DNA of 64,000 nt from Tetrahymena thermophila SB210 (GCF_000189635.1 NW_002476418.1:744001-808000), one strand, 5' to 3'. Counted from the first letter of the stretch, positions 12,669 through 26,200 are shown. Numbers and translations are program-made. The notes: generated by a model not told the origin, from the sequence alone.

Positions 12669-13442
12669 TCAAAATAGTCTACTTTGCAAATAGCACTATT
12701 CACATCTATCAAAATCACATGCTTCGCATCTATAACTACCTACTGATTAATTTGATGGAAGTTGTTTGCAAACATCACAAACAACTTCTCTTGTAATATT
12801 AGCATCTCTTGTTTCATATATTAATTCGTGCCCATTATTACACCTTTTTTTAAAGTTCACAGCACATACTTATTTTAAAACAGCTAATTCTTTAAGTAGA
12901 TCTTTAAATAAAGCCATAGGAACAAGTTCTACGTCTGTGTAAGGATGTCTGACAGAGGCATAGTTGTTTGTTGATAGCTACTTTGGTCCTTCCTGATAAC
13001 TATTAGTTAAGGACGATGAAACGCTTTATGAGCTCTAAAGCAATTATTTTAAATTTTAAACATTTTTTTAAAAATTGCACTGTTCTTCATGGCAGAATAA
13101 GCTTTCTATGTTAAGTTTTGTTTAACATCCATTTGTATAATATCTGCACTTAAATAAAATTTAATTTAAAGTCATCAATTTTTGATTAGGTATGAGAATT
13201 TCTTCGTTACAACCGCAATTAGGACAATACATTTTAGCTTATTATGGATCAAAACAATTCGAGCAATAAATCTTAGAGCAAGTTTTACATTACCTCATTT
13301 TCAAAGTTAGCTCAAAGCACTTTTGACAACACACTTCATCAAACAAAGACTTATGTTCCAAGTAATTTTCACTTCCAAAAATTAAAAATCTCCTCTTAAG
13401 TTATTCCTACATTTTATTTGAATCTGAAAATGAGTAATTCAT
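12669..13442 (-). CDS. RING / TRAF-type / C1-like zinc-finger protein, copy 2
   Basis: Single exon, ATG 13442 to TGA 12671, 257 aa. Same layout as the gene at 11415-12203: RING-like finger (CCQKCFELTLKMRQCKTC, then IYCSNCF and YCPNCG), TRAF-type finger (CRYYTNGC with CHEEQC), variable Gln/Ser linker, and C-terminal C1-like finger (VVCDVCKQLPSN, SYRCEACDFDRCEQC). The C-terminal finger and the block NQSVGSYRC are almost identical between copies while the linker has diverged, which suggests selection on the fingers. A ubiquitin-ligase role is inferred. Confidence 0.88.
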
Positions 13443-14267
13443 TATTCTAATTAAATATTTATTAATATATGGATATTATTTTTATTTATATTTACAAAAA
13501 TCTGCTGGCAAATAATTAATTATTATAAAGAAAAAAAGATCAATTAAATAACGGGTAAAAATCAATCTTGTCTATCGCTAGTCTATTGTTAAATTAAATT
13601 TATGGTTTAAATATTTCTAAACATCAAAGACAAAGTTTGATTTTTTTTGTAATAACAAAAATAAATTTATTTAAACCTATTTTTAATTAACTGGAAATTA
13701 TTATTTCAAAGTTCATTCTTTGATAAAATTTTTATAAAATCTTGTCAGGAAAATTTAAAATATTTATCACAAACTTTACCTCCATTAAAACTCTTTTGAA
13801 ATCTAAAAAATTAATTATTTATTTACTTATTTAGAATTACAAAAGCACATTTTATTACAAAAGCTTTTCGTTTTTTTGGTGAAAATTTGAAATAAAATTA
13901 ATTTCATTTTATCAAATGTGAAATTTAGTGCTTTTTTTATTTATTTTGTAATTAAAATCTTTAATTTTATTCTTTTTTATTAAGATAAATTTATTGAAAT
14001 AATTTTGATAAAATAAATTTTAGTTATTTTAAGAGATTTAAGTTTAATTTAAATAAATTGATTAAAATTTTTAATCATATAGTATAATTGTTTGTTTATA
14101 ATTTGTCATAAGTATTTTGTAGATTGGTTTAAGTGAATTAAATATATCTAGACAATAATTGTATTAAAGATTTAAATACATGATCAATTATGTTATTTTT
14201 GAATATAAAAAGATATTAATTAAAAAACATTATAAGCAATATTTAATAAGTACTTAGGAAGGTAATT
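13443..14267. other. intergenic spacer between divergent genes
   Basis: Flanking genes diverge, so two promoters lie here. No motif can be named and no ORF is convincing. Confidence 0.6.
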
Positions 14268-17200
14268 ATGAGGATAAAATTAATTCTAATTAATCATCAA
14301 GTAGAAAATCAGTCTAATTTCTTAATTAGTATACCATTTAATGTTTAAACTTTTGGAGATTTTAATGAGTACTTAAAGGAATACTTTGAATTACCAGAAT
14401 CAACCCATTTATAGTTTTAATTGGATGGATTTTGCATTCTCCATAAGGAATCAATTCATTAGATGCTCAAAGAATTAGATACTTTAAAGTATTTATATTA
14501 TTATTTTACCTACAATTGCATTTATTTAAGACTTAATATTCTATAGGGTAACTTTAGCCAGCTAAGAAACACTGCTTTAAAAAAGAAAAGGATCTACTCT
14601 TTCATCTACCTCTGTCAAGAAATTAAAAAAAGAGGAATTTACTGAAAATAAATTAGCTGAATTCATTAATGATATGCTTTAAATATAAAGAAATATTGAA
14701 TTAGAATAAAATAAAAATAATGAAAATGATTCTTCTTTTTCAAGTGAAGATAATGAAGAGCAAGAGAAAAAGATAAAAGACATTAAAAAATCAAATTTGT
14801 AGAAATAATAGAATTAAAAATCTCAAAGAGTAGTTAACAATATTAAGAATGATAAAAGCACAAATAGTAAGGACCTCTATTAAAAAATCAACTCCTTCAA
14901 ATAAAACCTAAGCAAAGCAAAAGCTTTAAAAAGTTCTTCTGAAAGTAGTAGTGATAGCTCTGAGGAAAGTGAATCAGAAATTGAAAATGTCCCTAAATTT
15001 GGGAATAAAATGTAAGGAAGTATTTCAGCAAAATACCAGAAGGTTTTAGAAAAAGAGGCATCTTCAACAAAACAATAATAAATAGATGTAAAATCAATAT
15101 AAAAATAAATAGGAAATATATAATTTTATTTTATTTAAAAGAAAAATAGTTAGGGAAAATAAAAAAATCCAATTTAGGCTACATTCTAAAAAGGAGAAAC
15201 TTTTATGTAACCAATTGAAACATTGAATGCATAAGCCAAAGTTATTCAAAGTAAAAACTAACAACAATAATTAGTTACTCAAGCTATTAAATAGGCAGTA
15301 GATAGTAAAGGAATTTAAAATTTATAAGCAAAAGGTTAACAATTATAGTAAGTATAGATAAATTAAGCACAAGCACGTTAGCTTAATTCAATTTAAACAG
15401 AAAAGAAATAGGATAATTAGACTAAAAATGTTTAAAAATTAGTTGATCTTTAAAAGCAAAATACAAATGTGAACTAGAAAGATAATAATGCAAATAATAA
15501 AGTTGTAGCAGAAAAACCTACTCTTTAAGGAGTTTTGAATAAAAAAATAGTTAGAAAGGCATCTTCTTCAGATTCTTCTTCTTCCTCTTCCGATGATGAT
15601 AGCGAACCAGAAATAATTTAAAAATAATCAAAAATTTAACTCAGTTTTGAAAAGCAAAAAGAGTAGTTGATCAAAACATCAAATTCTACAGTAAAATAAT
15701 AAGTTTAAGAATAGCATAAAAGCTCAGAAAAAGTAAACACCCCATTAAGCAAACAAAATCAACAACATGAAGAAAAGCCTCAGTCATCTTAGACAACTCC
15801 ATCAAGTAAACCAACATTATAACCTTTGCTGAAAGGTCCTAAATAAGAACATGTTTTGAACCTTAATTTGAAAGTAAATTAATTTTTAATTATTTATTTT
15901 GTTAATTTGAACCAACCATACCAAACGAGGGAATAATTTTTTATTTTCCGACTAGAGCCCTCTTGAAATATATGAAGAAAAGAAAATACTTTGGAAGTAA
16001 ATTTCTCCATTTATCACAAAAATGGATAAAAAATTAAAGAAACTGCAAGTAATGCAATTAGTTAATCTGACAGCAATCAAATTTGTCAAATATTTTCATG
16101 TTTTATTTTATAAATATAGGAATAACAGGCTTAAAAATCTTAGAAAATTGCCAATGAAATTAATATTAATTCTTAAACAGATCAACACAATCAATAAAAG
16201 GAAAATTAAACTCTCTAAAAAAGTGAAGCTGCACACTAAAATCAACAAATCCAAATAAAATAAAACAAGAAAGATCAAAGCTAAATAAAACAGAATGACC
16301 AAGATCAAGATTTACCTCCTTTTGATCTAAAAGGTTTTGATAAAATAAATTTGAAAGACATTGTTGATTATGAAAAGTGCTTACAAAAAAATTTTTTTAA
16401 TGAAAATGATTAAATATATTTCAAAGAAGTTGAATTGGATGAAGAAGCTTAATGCCCTAAATTAAGTGAATGGAAAAGAGGCACTGTTACATAAATTATA
16501 AATGTTAAGAAAGTAAAAGTTTCTGTCTCTGTTGACGGTAAAATGGAATCTAGTACATTTGATACCTCTGTCTTTAAGGCACTTTACTTAAAAACATCAA
16601 TTGAATAAGCTTAAGAAAAGAAAGAGCAAGTCTAACAAATACAAGAGGAAACAAAAAAAGAAGATGACTCAAAATAGCAGCAGTAAAATGAACAAAACAC
16701 CTACAGAGCTATAAATGATAAAAACATTCTTGTTGGAAGAACAGTAAATAAAAAAATAAAATTTATATTCTAAATAATAACTTAAATTATAAAAAAAGGT
16801 TAACTATTACTACAGTGACAAAAACTATTACTAGGACAAGTACATTTTAGAGCATTCTAATAGAAACTAGGACCATTGTAATTAATTTTAGTTTATTATT
16901 AATTAATTTTTTTAATCTTATTTTAAATAATAAAAAAGATATGCCCTTGAGCTTGTTATTAAACTTCCCAAAAATAAAGAAAGAAGTAAACTCTATTGAA
17001 GATTTAGTACAAAAGCTATAAACTTTCATCAAAATTACTAATCAAGTTATATAATTTGAGTTAAATGCAGATAAAACAATGATAAGAAAAAAACAACTCA
17101 AAAAAGATTAATCAAATGAAAAAAACTTTTAAAAGCAAAATAATTAAAATCATAACAAGAACTAAAAGCAAAATAATCATGACAGTAATAAAAACAACCA

Positions 17201-17588
17201 AAATAATAATGCTAACAAGAATGGTGGAAATGTGCCAAAGTTAAGTCAAACCTTAATAAACTAAATTCATAATAGTCATAAAGATTAGTCTTCTTCTTAG
17301 ATAAATAATAATAATAATTTGAAGAAAGAGTTTTGTGAGAGCTAATAATTTGATGAAATATAATAAAAGAAGGAAAAATTTGTTGACAATTAAAAGGAAA
17401 GTGAAGAGGGAGAATTCGATGAGAAAATGTAAATTGAGTCTTAAGAATAAAATAAAGATAATGAAATTAATAAAAATACTTAAATGGAAGAAGAAAAAGA
17501 ATAAAAAACAATTACCCAACAAATAGTTTAAAATGTCGAATAGTAAATTATCAAATAAATAAACGAATTATCTCAACAAAATCATTGA
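14268..17588 (+). CDS. coilin-like protein (Cajal-body type)
   Basis: Exons 14268-14488, 14547-15873, 15956-16048, 16120-16743, 16799-16877, 16939-17588 give 997 aa ending TGA 17586. Residues 1-85 look like the coilin N-terminal ubiquitin-like fold: MRIKLILI strand, FGDFNEYLKEYF helix, then FQLDGFCILHKESIHQML, matching the LDG-x-LLPP-x-ES pattern. The centre is low-complexity Lys/Gln/Ser with acidic Ser runs (SSSESSSDSSEESESE; SSSDSSSSSSDDD), like coilin or Nopp140 linkers. At about 610-700 the block DIVDYEKC..PKLSEWKRGTVTQI resembles the coilin Tudor-like domain. A Lys/Asn/Glu-rich tail follows. Coilin scaffolds Cajal bodies for snRNP maturation; the assignment rests on weak similarity at both ends. 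Confidence 0.6.
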
Positions 17589-18543
17589 TTTATGTTATGT
17601 AAAAAATAATTTATCAATAATTCTCAAGTTTTATTTAGAAAATCAATTTAAGTTATTTTAAATTTCAATTTAAATTTATCAAATATTCTAATCTAAAATT
17701 CTTAAAATTATTATCAAGAGGTCATTTTTTTTTCAAAATATATTTAGTTCTTATTCTAAAATCAAATAATTTTTAATTTTAACATTTTATTTACTAAAGT
17801 TGATAAAAAATATTTTGTTGAAAACTAATTTAAATTTTTTATCCAAATAATATTATATTTTTAATCATACATAACCTATTTTATCTTAGAAGTCTTACTC
17901 TTAAGTACTTTAATTATCTAAATTTAAATATCATTTAAAGAAATTAATTGGGTGAAATAAATTATCAAAAAAAGTTACATATTTTTAGTAAAATTCTAAG
18001 TATTTTTTATCTATAAATCTTAAAAAAGTTTAAGTAAAATCTAACTTTTTTCTTTGTTTTTAATCGAATTATTTCTTTTGATTGAAATATATTGGTTTTA
18101 ATTTTTGAATTAGTTATTTTTTTATTTATGCAAGCGAGTTATTATTTTGATTAAAATATAAAGGGATAATTAATTTTTTATGGAAATTGAATATGTTAAA
18201 TTTTACGAAATGAATGAATAGTAAATATATATAGATAGATAGATAAATAAATTTTAATTATTGTTTAAAAATTTAATTTTTTTATATGTGTAACATGAGA
18301 GTATTATCATAATTAATTACTTTTGTTATTTGAAATATAATCATTTATTTTATATGTAATGGACCTTAATTGATTATTGTAACAAAGTTTTTAGAAGATT
18401 GCTTTATAAGGATTTTTCAAAAAAATAATAAATTTATTTACTTCTGAAATAAATGAGCCATAAAATGATTGATAAAAAATATGTAGTTTTTAGATAAAGT
18501 GAAATAGATTTTACTTACACTTTATTATATAGTTTTTGAGTTT
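17589..18543. other. intergenic spacer between convergent genes
   Basis: AT-rich with a TAGATAGATAGATAAATAAA tract at about 18232-18252. No gene seen. Confidence 0.6.
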
Positions 18544-20661
18544 TCATTATTTGTTTGATTAACGGATATTGTTGTATGATTTTTCCAAGTTTTGGAACAT
18601 ATCTCTGTCAATCTAGCTGATGTATTAGAATTAGCCGAAATTTCTCTCAAAGTCTAATATTTCTTTGTAAGTGTTTCTTCTTGGTTAAATGTTGTATAAG
18701 TAATCATCAAAGAACTAGTAGGATTTCTTGATATTTAGATTTTTAATTCCATTACTATCGAATTAGTCAAATATCAAATCCTTTTCTTTTTGTTTAATCA
18801 TTTTATATTCAGTCTAGATAATTTCAGAAATCTTTGATGATTATATAATTTACTAACTATTTAGGTAAACTTCAAACAATCCGTTGATGTAACTTAAATC
18901 TTTAATGTAGATATCAGTTATAATAGACTTTAAATCCTAATCAACTTTAAAATAAGACTTGAGCGTATTTTCACTTATCAATGTATTTTCTAACGTTTCA
19001 ATTACTCCGAAATGAATTAATGAAAACTACTGGTCAATAATTTCGTTAATTAAATATTTCTTAGTTCCTGCAAGTCTGGTGAGGTAAGTCATATTTTTAT
19101 TTTAATTTTTTTCTATTTTAAAGAGTACATCAATGAAACGCTTGAAATCTCTGCATAACAAGACATACCTTTCCCATATTTAAAAATTATCTGGTTCCTG
19201 GAAGAAATTGCTCATTCTTTTGCTCATTTAGCAAAACTTTTTATCTTAATTTTATCTGGTCATTTTCTAAATATGAGCTTACTTTTTTAGAATATCCAAA
19301 TATTGATTATTATTAGCTTGGGTTATCTACGGTATCTTAGTAGTTGATTAAACTTATTTGTTCTTAAGCTCTTCTTCTCTTTTTGTCTATGCCTGAGAGA
19401 ACTATGACAAATAGCTTGAGAGTCTATTACTTTTTTTTCTTTCTTAAGAACTATTATTGATTTATGGAGAGGATTCTGTTTAATTTTTCGATTTAGGTGA
19501 TTACAACTCTTTTAGCGTCATGCTTTTTTTTGATATAGTAATAATAGAACCAACTGGGGTCTTCTTAAAAAAGTTAAATTTATCTTCTATGTTACTTCCT
19601 AGTTACCCATTTTAATAGAGATCTTCGTATTCATAAAACATAGGACCCTTTCTATTGAATCTAACACTCCTTCTACCTACACTCTAATTATTATTCATCG
19701 GAGTTTCGTTTTAATTGTTTTTTGGAGAATTAAATTGCGTTATGTTTTTAGTAACTAAACTAAACAAATCACTAAATTTTCGATTTTAATTTTTATCAGA
19801 TATTTTATCTAGGTCAGGGATATTTAATCTTTAACTCAAATTTTGAGTTGATTCTTATTCTTTCTATTGCGTTGAGAGTATTGATTATTCGTTTTTATTA
19901 GATGGTGTGTAAATCTAAGAATTGTCTGTTTCTTTATTAGCATTAGCTGCTGCTGTTGCTACTGCTACCATTTTCTTTTTAATTGAAAGGGATTTCATTA
20001 AAGAATCGAAGATATCATCAGCCTTTTTTTGTTTGTACAAGTTATCATTTCCCAACTAATTTCTTTGGGTTGGTTGAACAGATTTAGAGTAAATAGATTG
20101 TTTTTAGGTTTATTTTTCATTTGGAGAAATGTATCTGTTGCTACCCCTCTTTTTTTAGCCTGCTAAAGAAATATGTGGAGAAGATCCTGAATATATAGGA
20201 GGAAGTTGAACACCATTCATTTTTTCCTTCAAAAGTTCTTAAGAAAGGGTGGGAAGACTTGCCTTCATCTAATCAATTACATTATTCTATTTAGAGATCT
20301 AGGCTAAGTGTGACTCAAATATCTTTCTCTGGTCTTACTCAAAATTCTTTTTCTCCCTCTTTGCAAGCTTATTATTGAGCATAATACTTTTCATCTAAGA
20401 AAGATTAACAGAAGAATGAGGGTATTTATTATGAGCCATACTAGAATCTAAAATATTACTAGAATCAATATTTTAAAGACTCTTACCATGGGAATAGAGA
20501 TTAAGATAACTTTCTGAGTGTGCAACTTTAGTTGAACTTAAATTCGTCAAACTGTCCACAGAAGGGAAAACATAATTTTTTTCAGCTAAAGCTTTTTCTT
20601 TTGCAGTTAAATTCAAATCAGTTGACACATCTAATAAGATTTTTTGGTATTTGTTAATCAT
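18544..20661 (-). CDS. uncharacterised 705-aa protein, disordered N-terminus and helical C-terminus
   Basis: Single exon read with TAA/TAG as Gln, ATG 20661 to TGA 18546. I chose this ATG because the reading upstream of it has no other ATG in frame. The first half is Ser/Asn/Gln-rich with Ala runs (AVATAAANANK) and basic SPNEKQ-like stretches. The second half, from about residue 430, is long amphipathic helix with likely coiled coil. No catalytic motif, TM segment or zinc site is visible. I do not recognise it. Confidence 0.8.
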
Positions 20662-21633
20662 ATTTATACAATGCAATTAAAGCAATTAACAAACTAATAA
20701 TTTATAATTTTTTGATAAATAAATATTAATTTTTTGCTATTAAGTTAGTTAGTAGTCTTTATTAAATTATAAAAAAATAAATCTTTGCACTAATTTTTAG
20801 AGATTCCTTTATCAATTAAATATTTTTGTTTCATTTGTAAATCCACTGGTTATGTTTTAACTAAAATGACCACTGTATCATTTTGATTATAATGAATTTT
20901 CAATCAAAAAATCTTTATTTTCAAATTAAAAATTATAATTTTATCAAGCATTAAAATTGAAAATAATCTGAAAACTTGTTATACACATTCTCTTTTAAAT
21001 TTTACTGAATCTAAGAAATTGTTAAAAAGGATAATTAATTTTTATTAAATTATTAATATTTGATTGATTACTAATTTGTATATTTAGTAGTTCTTTGTAA
21101 TCTAAAAAATATTAATAATTTTATTTAGGAAAATTAACTAGTATAAATAAATAAGATTTTCTTGATAGTATTTAATCGTTTTATCAAAAATAAAATTTAT
21201 TTGCAGATATTTTTTCAAATATTTTTAAAATAGATTTTTTCCAAAATAACAAAATTTATCTGGCATAATTGAAAATTATAAATTTTCGAGCATTTAATAA
21301 ATATCAATTAATAAAAAGTAATATTAGAGAGAATAGAGTGAAAAGACAAATCACAAAGAATATCTAAAATAAGTAAATTCGCAAATTATTTCAACAAATA
21401 ATAATACACTCAGTACTTTTATTAAAAAAAAAAATAACTTTTAAAAAATAATTATTTTTAAAATGCTATTTTAAATAATAGATTATTAATTTCATTATTG
21501 CTAAAATATAAGGATTTAAAAAAAAATTTTTAATTTAAATTTTAAATTTATAATTTAGCTTTATTAAAAAATGTAATTGACAAATTTAAAAAAATATCGA
21601 CCATTATGTTTCTTTAAAAAAATAAAAAGTAAA

Positions 21634-21737
21634 TCCTCATTAATTAAAACCCCATTTTATAGCCATACAATTAAATTAAATCTCAATAAAATAATTTTTT
21701 TTTATTAATAATTAAATTGGGTGTTTATTAATGAGGA
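21634..21737. repeat. inverted repeat with about 82-nt loop
   Basis: TCCTCATTAAT at 21634-21644 is the exact reverse complement of ATTAATGAGGA at 21727-21737. Pairing extends imperfectly inward through AAAACCCC against GGGTGTTT. The loop is AT-rich and non-coding. It could be a hairpin RNA, a relic of a small transposon with terminal inverted repeats, or chance in AT-rich DNA; the CCTC/GAGG core makes chance less likely. Confidence 0.5.
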
Positions 21738-22351
21738 ATCATCATAGTATGTAATTATGAATTTATAATTACTATTTTAATTTCTCGGATAAATTTTCTA
21801 GTCATTACATAAAATTACAATATTTTGAAAAATCTAAACAAACACTCTTTTAATAAAAATTATTTTTATTGTATCAATTTTTTGTAAGGAATTGTTATTT
21901 CTTCATATTTATTTTGCTATTTTTTAAATTAATTTTAAACTAAGAAAAGTATATTTAACTAAAATATATATAATATAAATTATATCTTTAAGTAGATTTG
22001 AACACTGAATGCTTACACAAAATTAATCTTTATTAATAATTTCTAATTTATCAAAATCATAATTTATTATTTTGAATCTTATGAACTTTTTTTATAATCT
22101 TAGCTTTAAAGTATTTTTTTTAAAATCTATTGAAAATATTGAATTTTTTTATCTATTTTTTTGAATTAGATATTGATTATATTTATTAAGATATCTCTAT
22201 TAAATATACAAAAATAAAATAAATTATTAATTATTGAAAAAATTTTTTGTCTTTAATTAAATATGGATGGTACTATAATAAATTCTTTTTGATACTTGAT
22301 AAACATAAAAGAAAATAAAGAAAGTATTTAAAATTATAAAAAATAAAGTTA

Positions 22352-22475
22352 AACCGCTAGTACTTATCTAGAGGGAGCGAATTATGACATCATTAGTTAA
22401 GATATATTTACTTTGATTTTCAATTGATAACTTAAATTTTTGACCTTCAGCCTATATCAATTACGTAAAATAGAA
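22352..22475. other. less AT-rich non-coding patch, possible ncRNA or promoter element
   Basis: Within a very AT-rich spacer this stretch (around CCGCTAGTACTTATCTAGAG and GACCTTCAGCC) has clearly higher GC and no coding frame. It does not fit a tRNA cloverleaf, and I cannot match it to a known snRNA or snoRNA by eye. Confidence 0.2.
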
Positions 22476-23220
22476 ATTAATACTAACTATCTATTATAAA
22501 TTGTAAAATTTTAATGCACTTTCAAACAAAAATAATTCTATGCTTTATTTTATTTGAAAAAGATGATAGAAAATAATTTCTATTTTTTTTACAAAGGACA
22601 ATTGATTTAACGATGATTGATTTAACTATGTTGAATTTTAACCACAGTATAAAATTATGTTATTTGTTTGTTTGTTTTAATACTTATTTGGATACTAAGA
22701 AAAATAGATGGAAGGCAGAGATAAGATGAGTGTGAGAGAGAGAGAGAGCACATTCTGCATGAAAATAATACAATAATATAAAAAATAATGATTAACTCTG
22801 GAATTGATTATATCTTTTATTTTTGAACACAATATATTTTTACAATGAGTCTTAAAATTAATTAAATTTAATTGTGTTGATATAGAGATATTTTTCAAAA
22901 CAAACTAATAAATAAATAAATAAATCGTGAATGTTCGTAACAAATATTAATTAATGATGCCATTTTAATAATGGAAGTTAAAAAGTTTTTTTATCAAGAA
23001 AATAAAAGTTTTCAAATAAAAACTTGGCTGAAAGTAAAGCAAATCAAACCCAGAAAATTGAATAAAAAGAGCAGTGAAAAAGTATGAAAAAAAACAATTA
23101 TCTCAGATAATAAAATTAAATAAAAAACAAATTTTCAATAAAATTATTAGATATTGAAAGCTAAAAAGCTCTATCAATATTTTTAATAAGGTTAGTAATT
23201 AGTTAAAAAACACATAAGAA

Positions 23221-26200
23221 ATGAGTCTTGAAGGTTAAATTATAGCTTCTGGTGGCCATGAAGAAGCTGCTGGAGGTCATCACGGTGGTGGAGACTGTAT
23301 GACAGATCACGAATAACCATATCTTATCTTATTCGTAATTATGGGTTTAGCTTTGGGAGGTCTCCTTAGATAGCTAAATAGAAAAACTGGTCTTCCATAC
23401 ACTCCTATGCTTATTGTTGTAGGTATTATAGTCGGATGCTACAGAGGTTCATTTGGTAATACAAACTTTATTTATATTTTCACATCTCCTAATTTTTATC
23501 ACTTCAATTTTTATTTATTCTCATATTATCAACGAAATATATCATCTATCTATTTAGCTTACTTGCTCTTATCTTCTAAATATTTTTAAAATGGAGCGAA
23601 AGTGAAGGACTAATAAAACTGATTATATACTTTCGTTTTCACAATGAAGAACATATTTTTCTTACTCAAACCACATCTCCTCAAAGAGCTATCAATATTT
23701 AAGTCATTTATTGAGCATTTATAGATGAAACTTCAAAAATATTTAGATATTTCGTTTTTCTGCTATTATTTTTGCTATCTTTTATCGAATGATTTAAAAT
23801 TCTACTCAAATTAAAAATGCAATAAATTAACACATTTTTATCTTTTATTTAACAGGTCTTATAGGTAGTAGTGCTGAACTTATGAGTCATATTAACCCTC
23901 ACATGATTTTGTTCATTTTCATTCCCGTCCTCATTTTCGAATCTGGTTTCAATTGCGATTGGTATGTTTTCAAAAGAGCTTTGGTTAACATTCTCATTTT
24001 AGCCGGTCCTGGTGTGTTAGTTGGTGCATTTATGCTTGGTTTTTGCTTGAAATCAATTTTAGGTTATGATGAAGATTTAACCTGGAATGGTGCTTTCACT
24101 ATGGGTGCTATTCTTTGTGCCACCGATCCCGTCGCTGTCGTTGCTTTGCTTAAAGAACTAGGTGCCTCTGTTAGATTCAACACACTTATCGAAGGTGAAT
24201 CCTTGCTTAATGATGGTACTGCAATGGTCTTCTTCTTAGTCTTCTTCGGTATGGAAAAGGGTGAAGAAAGTACACCTGTTAGTGTTACCCTTAACTTCCT
24301 CAGACTTGCTGGTGGTGGTCCAGCCCTCGGTTTCATCTGTGGTATGGTTGGTTCTTTCTGGTTAAGAAGAATTATTCGTGATGACGTACTTACCTCAACA
24401 GTAACTTTCATCACCTGCTACTTCTGTTTCTACTTCGCCGAATTTACCTTCCTTGGTGTTTCTGGTAATCAATAATTTTATTTCATCTCATTATTTTTCA
24501 AAAGCAAGCAACTAATAAATAAGTAAATAAATATCTAGGAGTTAGCAAGCAAAATAAAAAAGAAATGTACAATCAAACAATCAAAAAAGTATAAAACGAT
24601 ATCAAAATTGATTCTAGTACAAATATATCAATAATAAATCAAAAAATAGATGAATATTTATTTAATGATTAATAAAGCTTTATTTTTATTACTAAAATCG
24701 TTATTAATTAATTTATTGATATTCTGCTGACTGAAAGAATGATTGACTAAATGACAAATTAATTAATTTTCTTTAGATAAAAACAAACAATTAGAATTTG
24801 ATTTTTTAAAATTATAAAACTAGCACTTTTATTTGCAAAGTAAGTAACTTTAATAAATTATTTTTAAAAAAGGTATCTTGTCTATTGTCGTTCTCGGTCT
24901 ATTTATGAGTGCTCATGGTAGAACCAAAATCTATCCTGAAAGTGAACATTCAGTACACACTGTTTGGTCTTTTGTCTAATACAGTTGTGAAACTATTATC
25001 TTCTTGCTTACAGGTGTTATTGTTGGTAAGGAAATGGTTTCTCAATCTACTATTGAATTTATGGATTGGGTTAAGTTACCAATTTTCTGGGTTTTGATGA
25101 TGATTGCTCGTGCACTCATGGTCTTTATGTTCCTTCCTTGCTTGAAGTATTTCGGTTATGGTATTAATAAAGCTGAAATGTGGGTTCTTATTTGGGGTGG
25201 TTTAAGAGGAGCTCTTGGTTTAACTCTTGCATTAATTGTTGCTGTCGATACCGACCTTTAAGATGAAGTAAAATTCCCACTCGGTAGAAGATTGAGATAA
25301 TTAACCATCTTCTATATGTCTGGTGTTGCAACTATGACTCTATTAGTCAACGGTACAACTTGTGGGTATGCATTAAACGTTTATATTTACTAATTAGGTT
25401 TTTAATTATTATTTTTTTAATATATAAAGTGCTTTAGTTAGATACTTGTAAATGATTGAAGTTCCTCAAATTAGAGCCAGAGTTGTTAAAAACTCCAAAA
25501 GAAATTTATCAAATGCATGCGATGATAAGCTCAAGGAATTAAAAATGAATACTTTCTTGAATCTTGCTGATTGGGAAAAGGTTGTTGAAATCTCTGGTTG
25601 CAGTGAAATTAAAAATGAACTTGTTTCCGGTGCAGAAGGATAAGCTAGTGGAAGAAGATCAACATATTCCAGCTTCGATGAATAAGAAATTTGCTCAGAA
25701 ACTCGTTTCAGATTATTAAGAACTCTTAAGACTTACGTTTGGGAAGGTTATGAATAAGGTTAGATGGGTCCTGAAGCTGCTTAATTGCTCAACGAATGCA
25801 TTAATGTATCTCTCGATAACACTAATCTTCCTCTTGTTGTTTGGAATAACATCTATTCAAACTTCACTGATTTTGCAACCATCAGATTGATGTTTAGATT
25901 AAAGAACTGGATCTTAATTGGTAATTTATTAATTAACTTATTTATAAATTTATAAAATAAATGAAGAATAATTTAATGTATTTTAAAAATATTTTATAAA
26001 ATAGGTACCATGGCTAAAAATTACATCACACATCACATGGCTTTTGTTTATGAAGTTACCACTGCCTTTATTACTAGTGCTGAAGAAGCCGAACATTTAC
26101 TCCACAACTATCCTCTTGGATAATAATTCATTAATAAGATTGTAAATGAATTGAAAAACCAAGTCAACGATGCTTACAAATACATTTCTGAATTGTAAAA

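Larger units (their letters stand above)
20662..23220. other. 2.5-kb intergenic region with an inverted repeat
   Basis: Divergent flanking genes. Contains the inverted repeat at 21634-21737 and a less AT-rich patch at about 22352-22475, both listed separately, and a GA dinucleotide run at about 22731-22748. A 67-codon standard-code ORF on the minus strand near 22700-22900 has non-coding composition and is not called. Confidence 0.55.

Noticed and set aside
15905..15925. AACCAACC resembling the Tetrahymena chromosome breakage sequence
   Set aside because: It lacks the full 15-bp consensus and lies within an intron of the coilin-like gene.
16022..17526. Several 60-90 codon Lys-rich or Leu-rich ORFs on both strands
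   Set aside because: Shadows of, or introns within, the coilin-like gene; composition follows AT-rich coding sequence read in the wrong frame.
22695..22898. 67-codon minus-strand ORF in a spacer
   Set aside because: Composition is non-coding, it spans a GA dinucleotide run, and it joins to no exon.
23456..23855. Possible extra exon or gene inside intron 1 of the exchanger
   Set aside because: The apparent ORF running into it is exon 1 read through the splice site; the intron removal restores the SFG-LIGSSAE join expected for exchangers.
24064..24414. 116-codon minus-strand ORF
   Set aside because: It is the antisense of the Na+/H+ exchanger's conserved exon 2; the plus-strand protein is clear.
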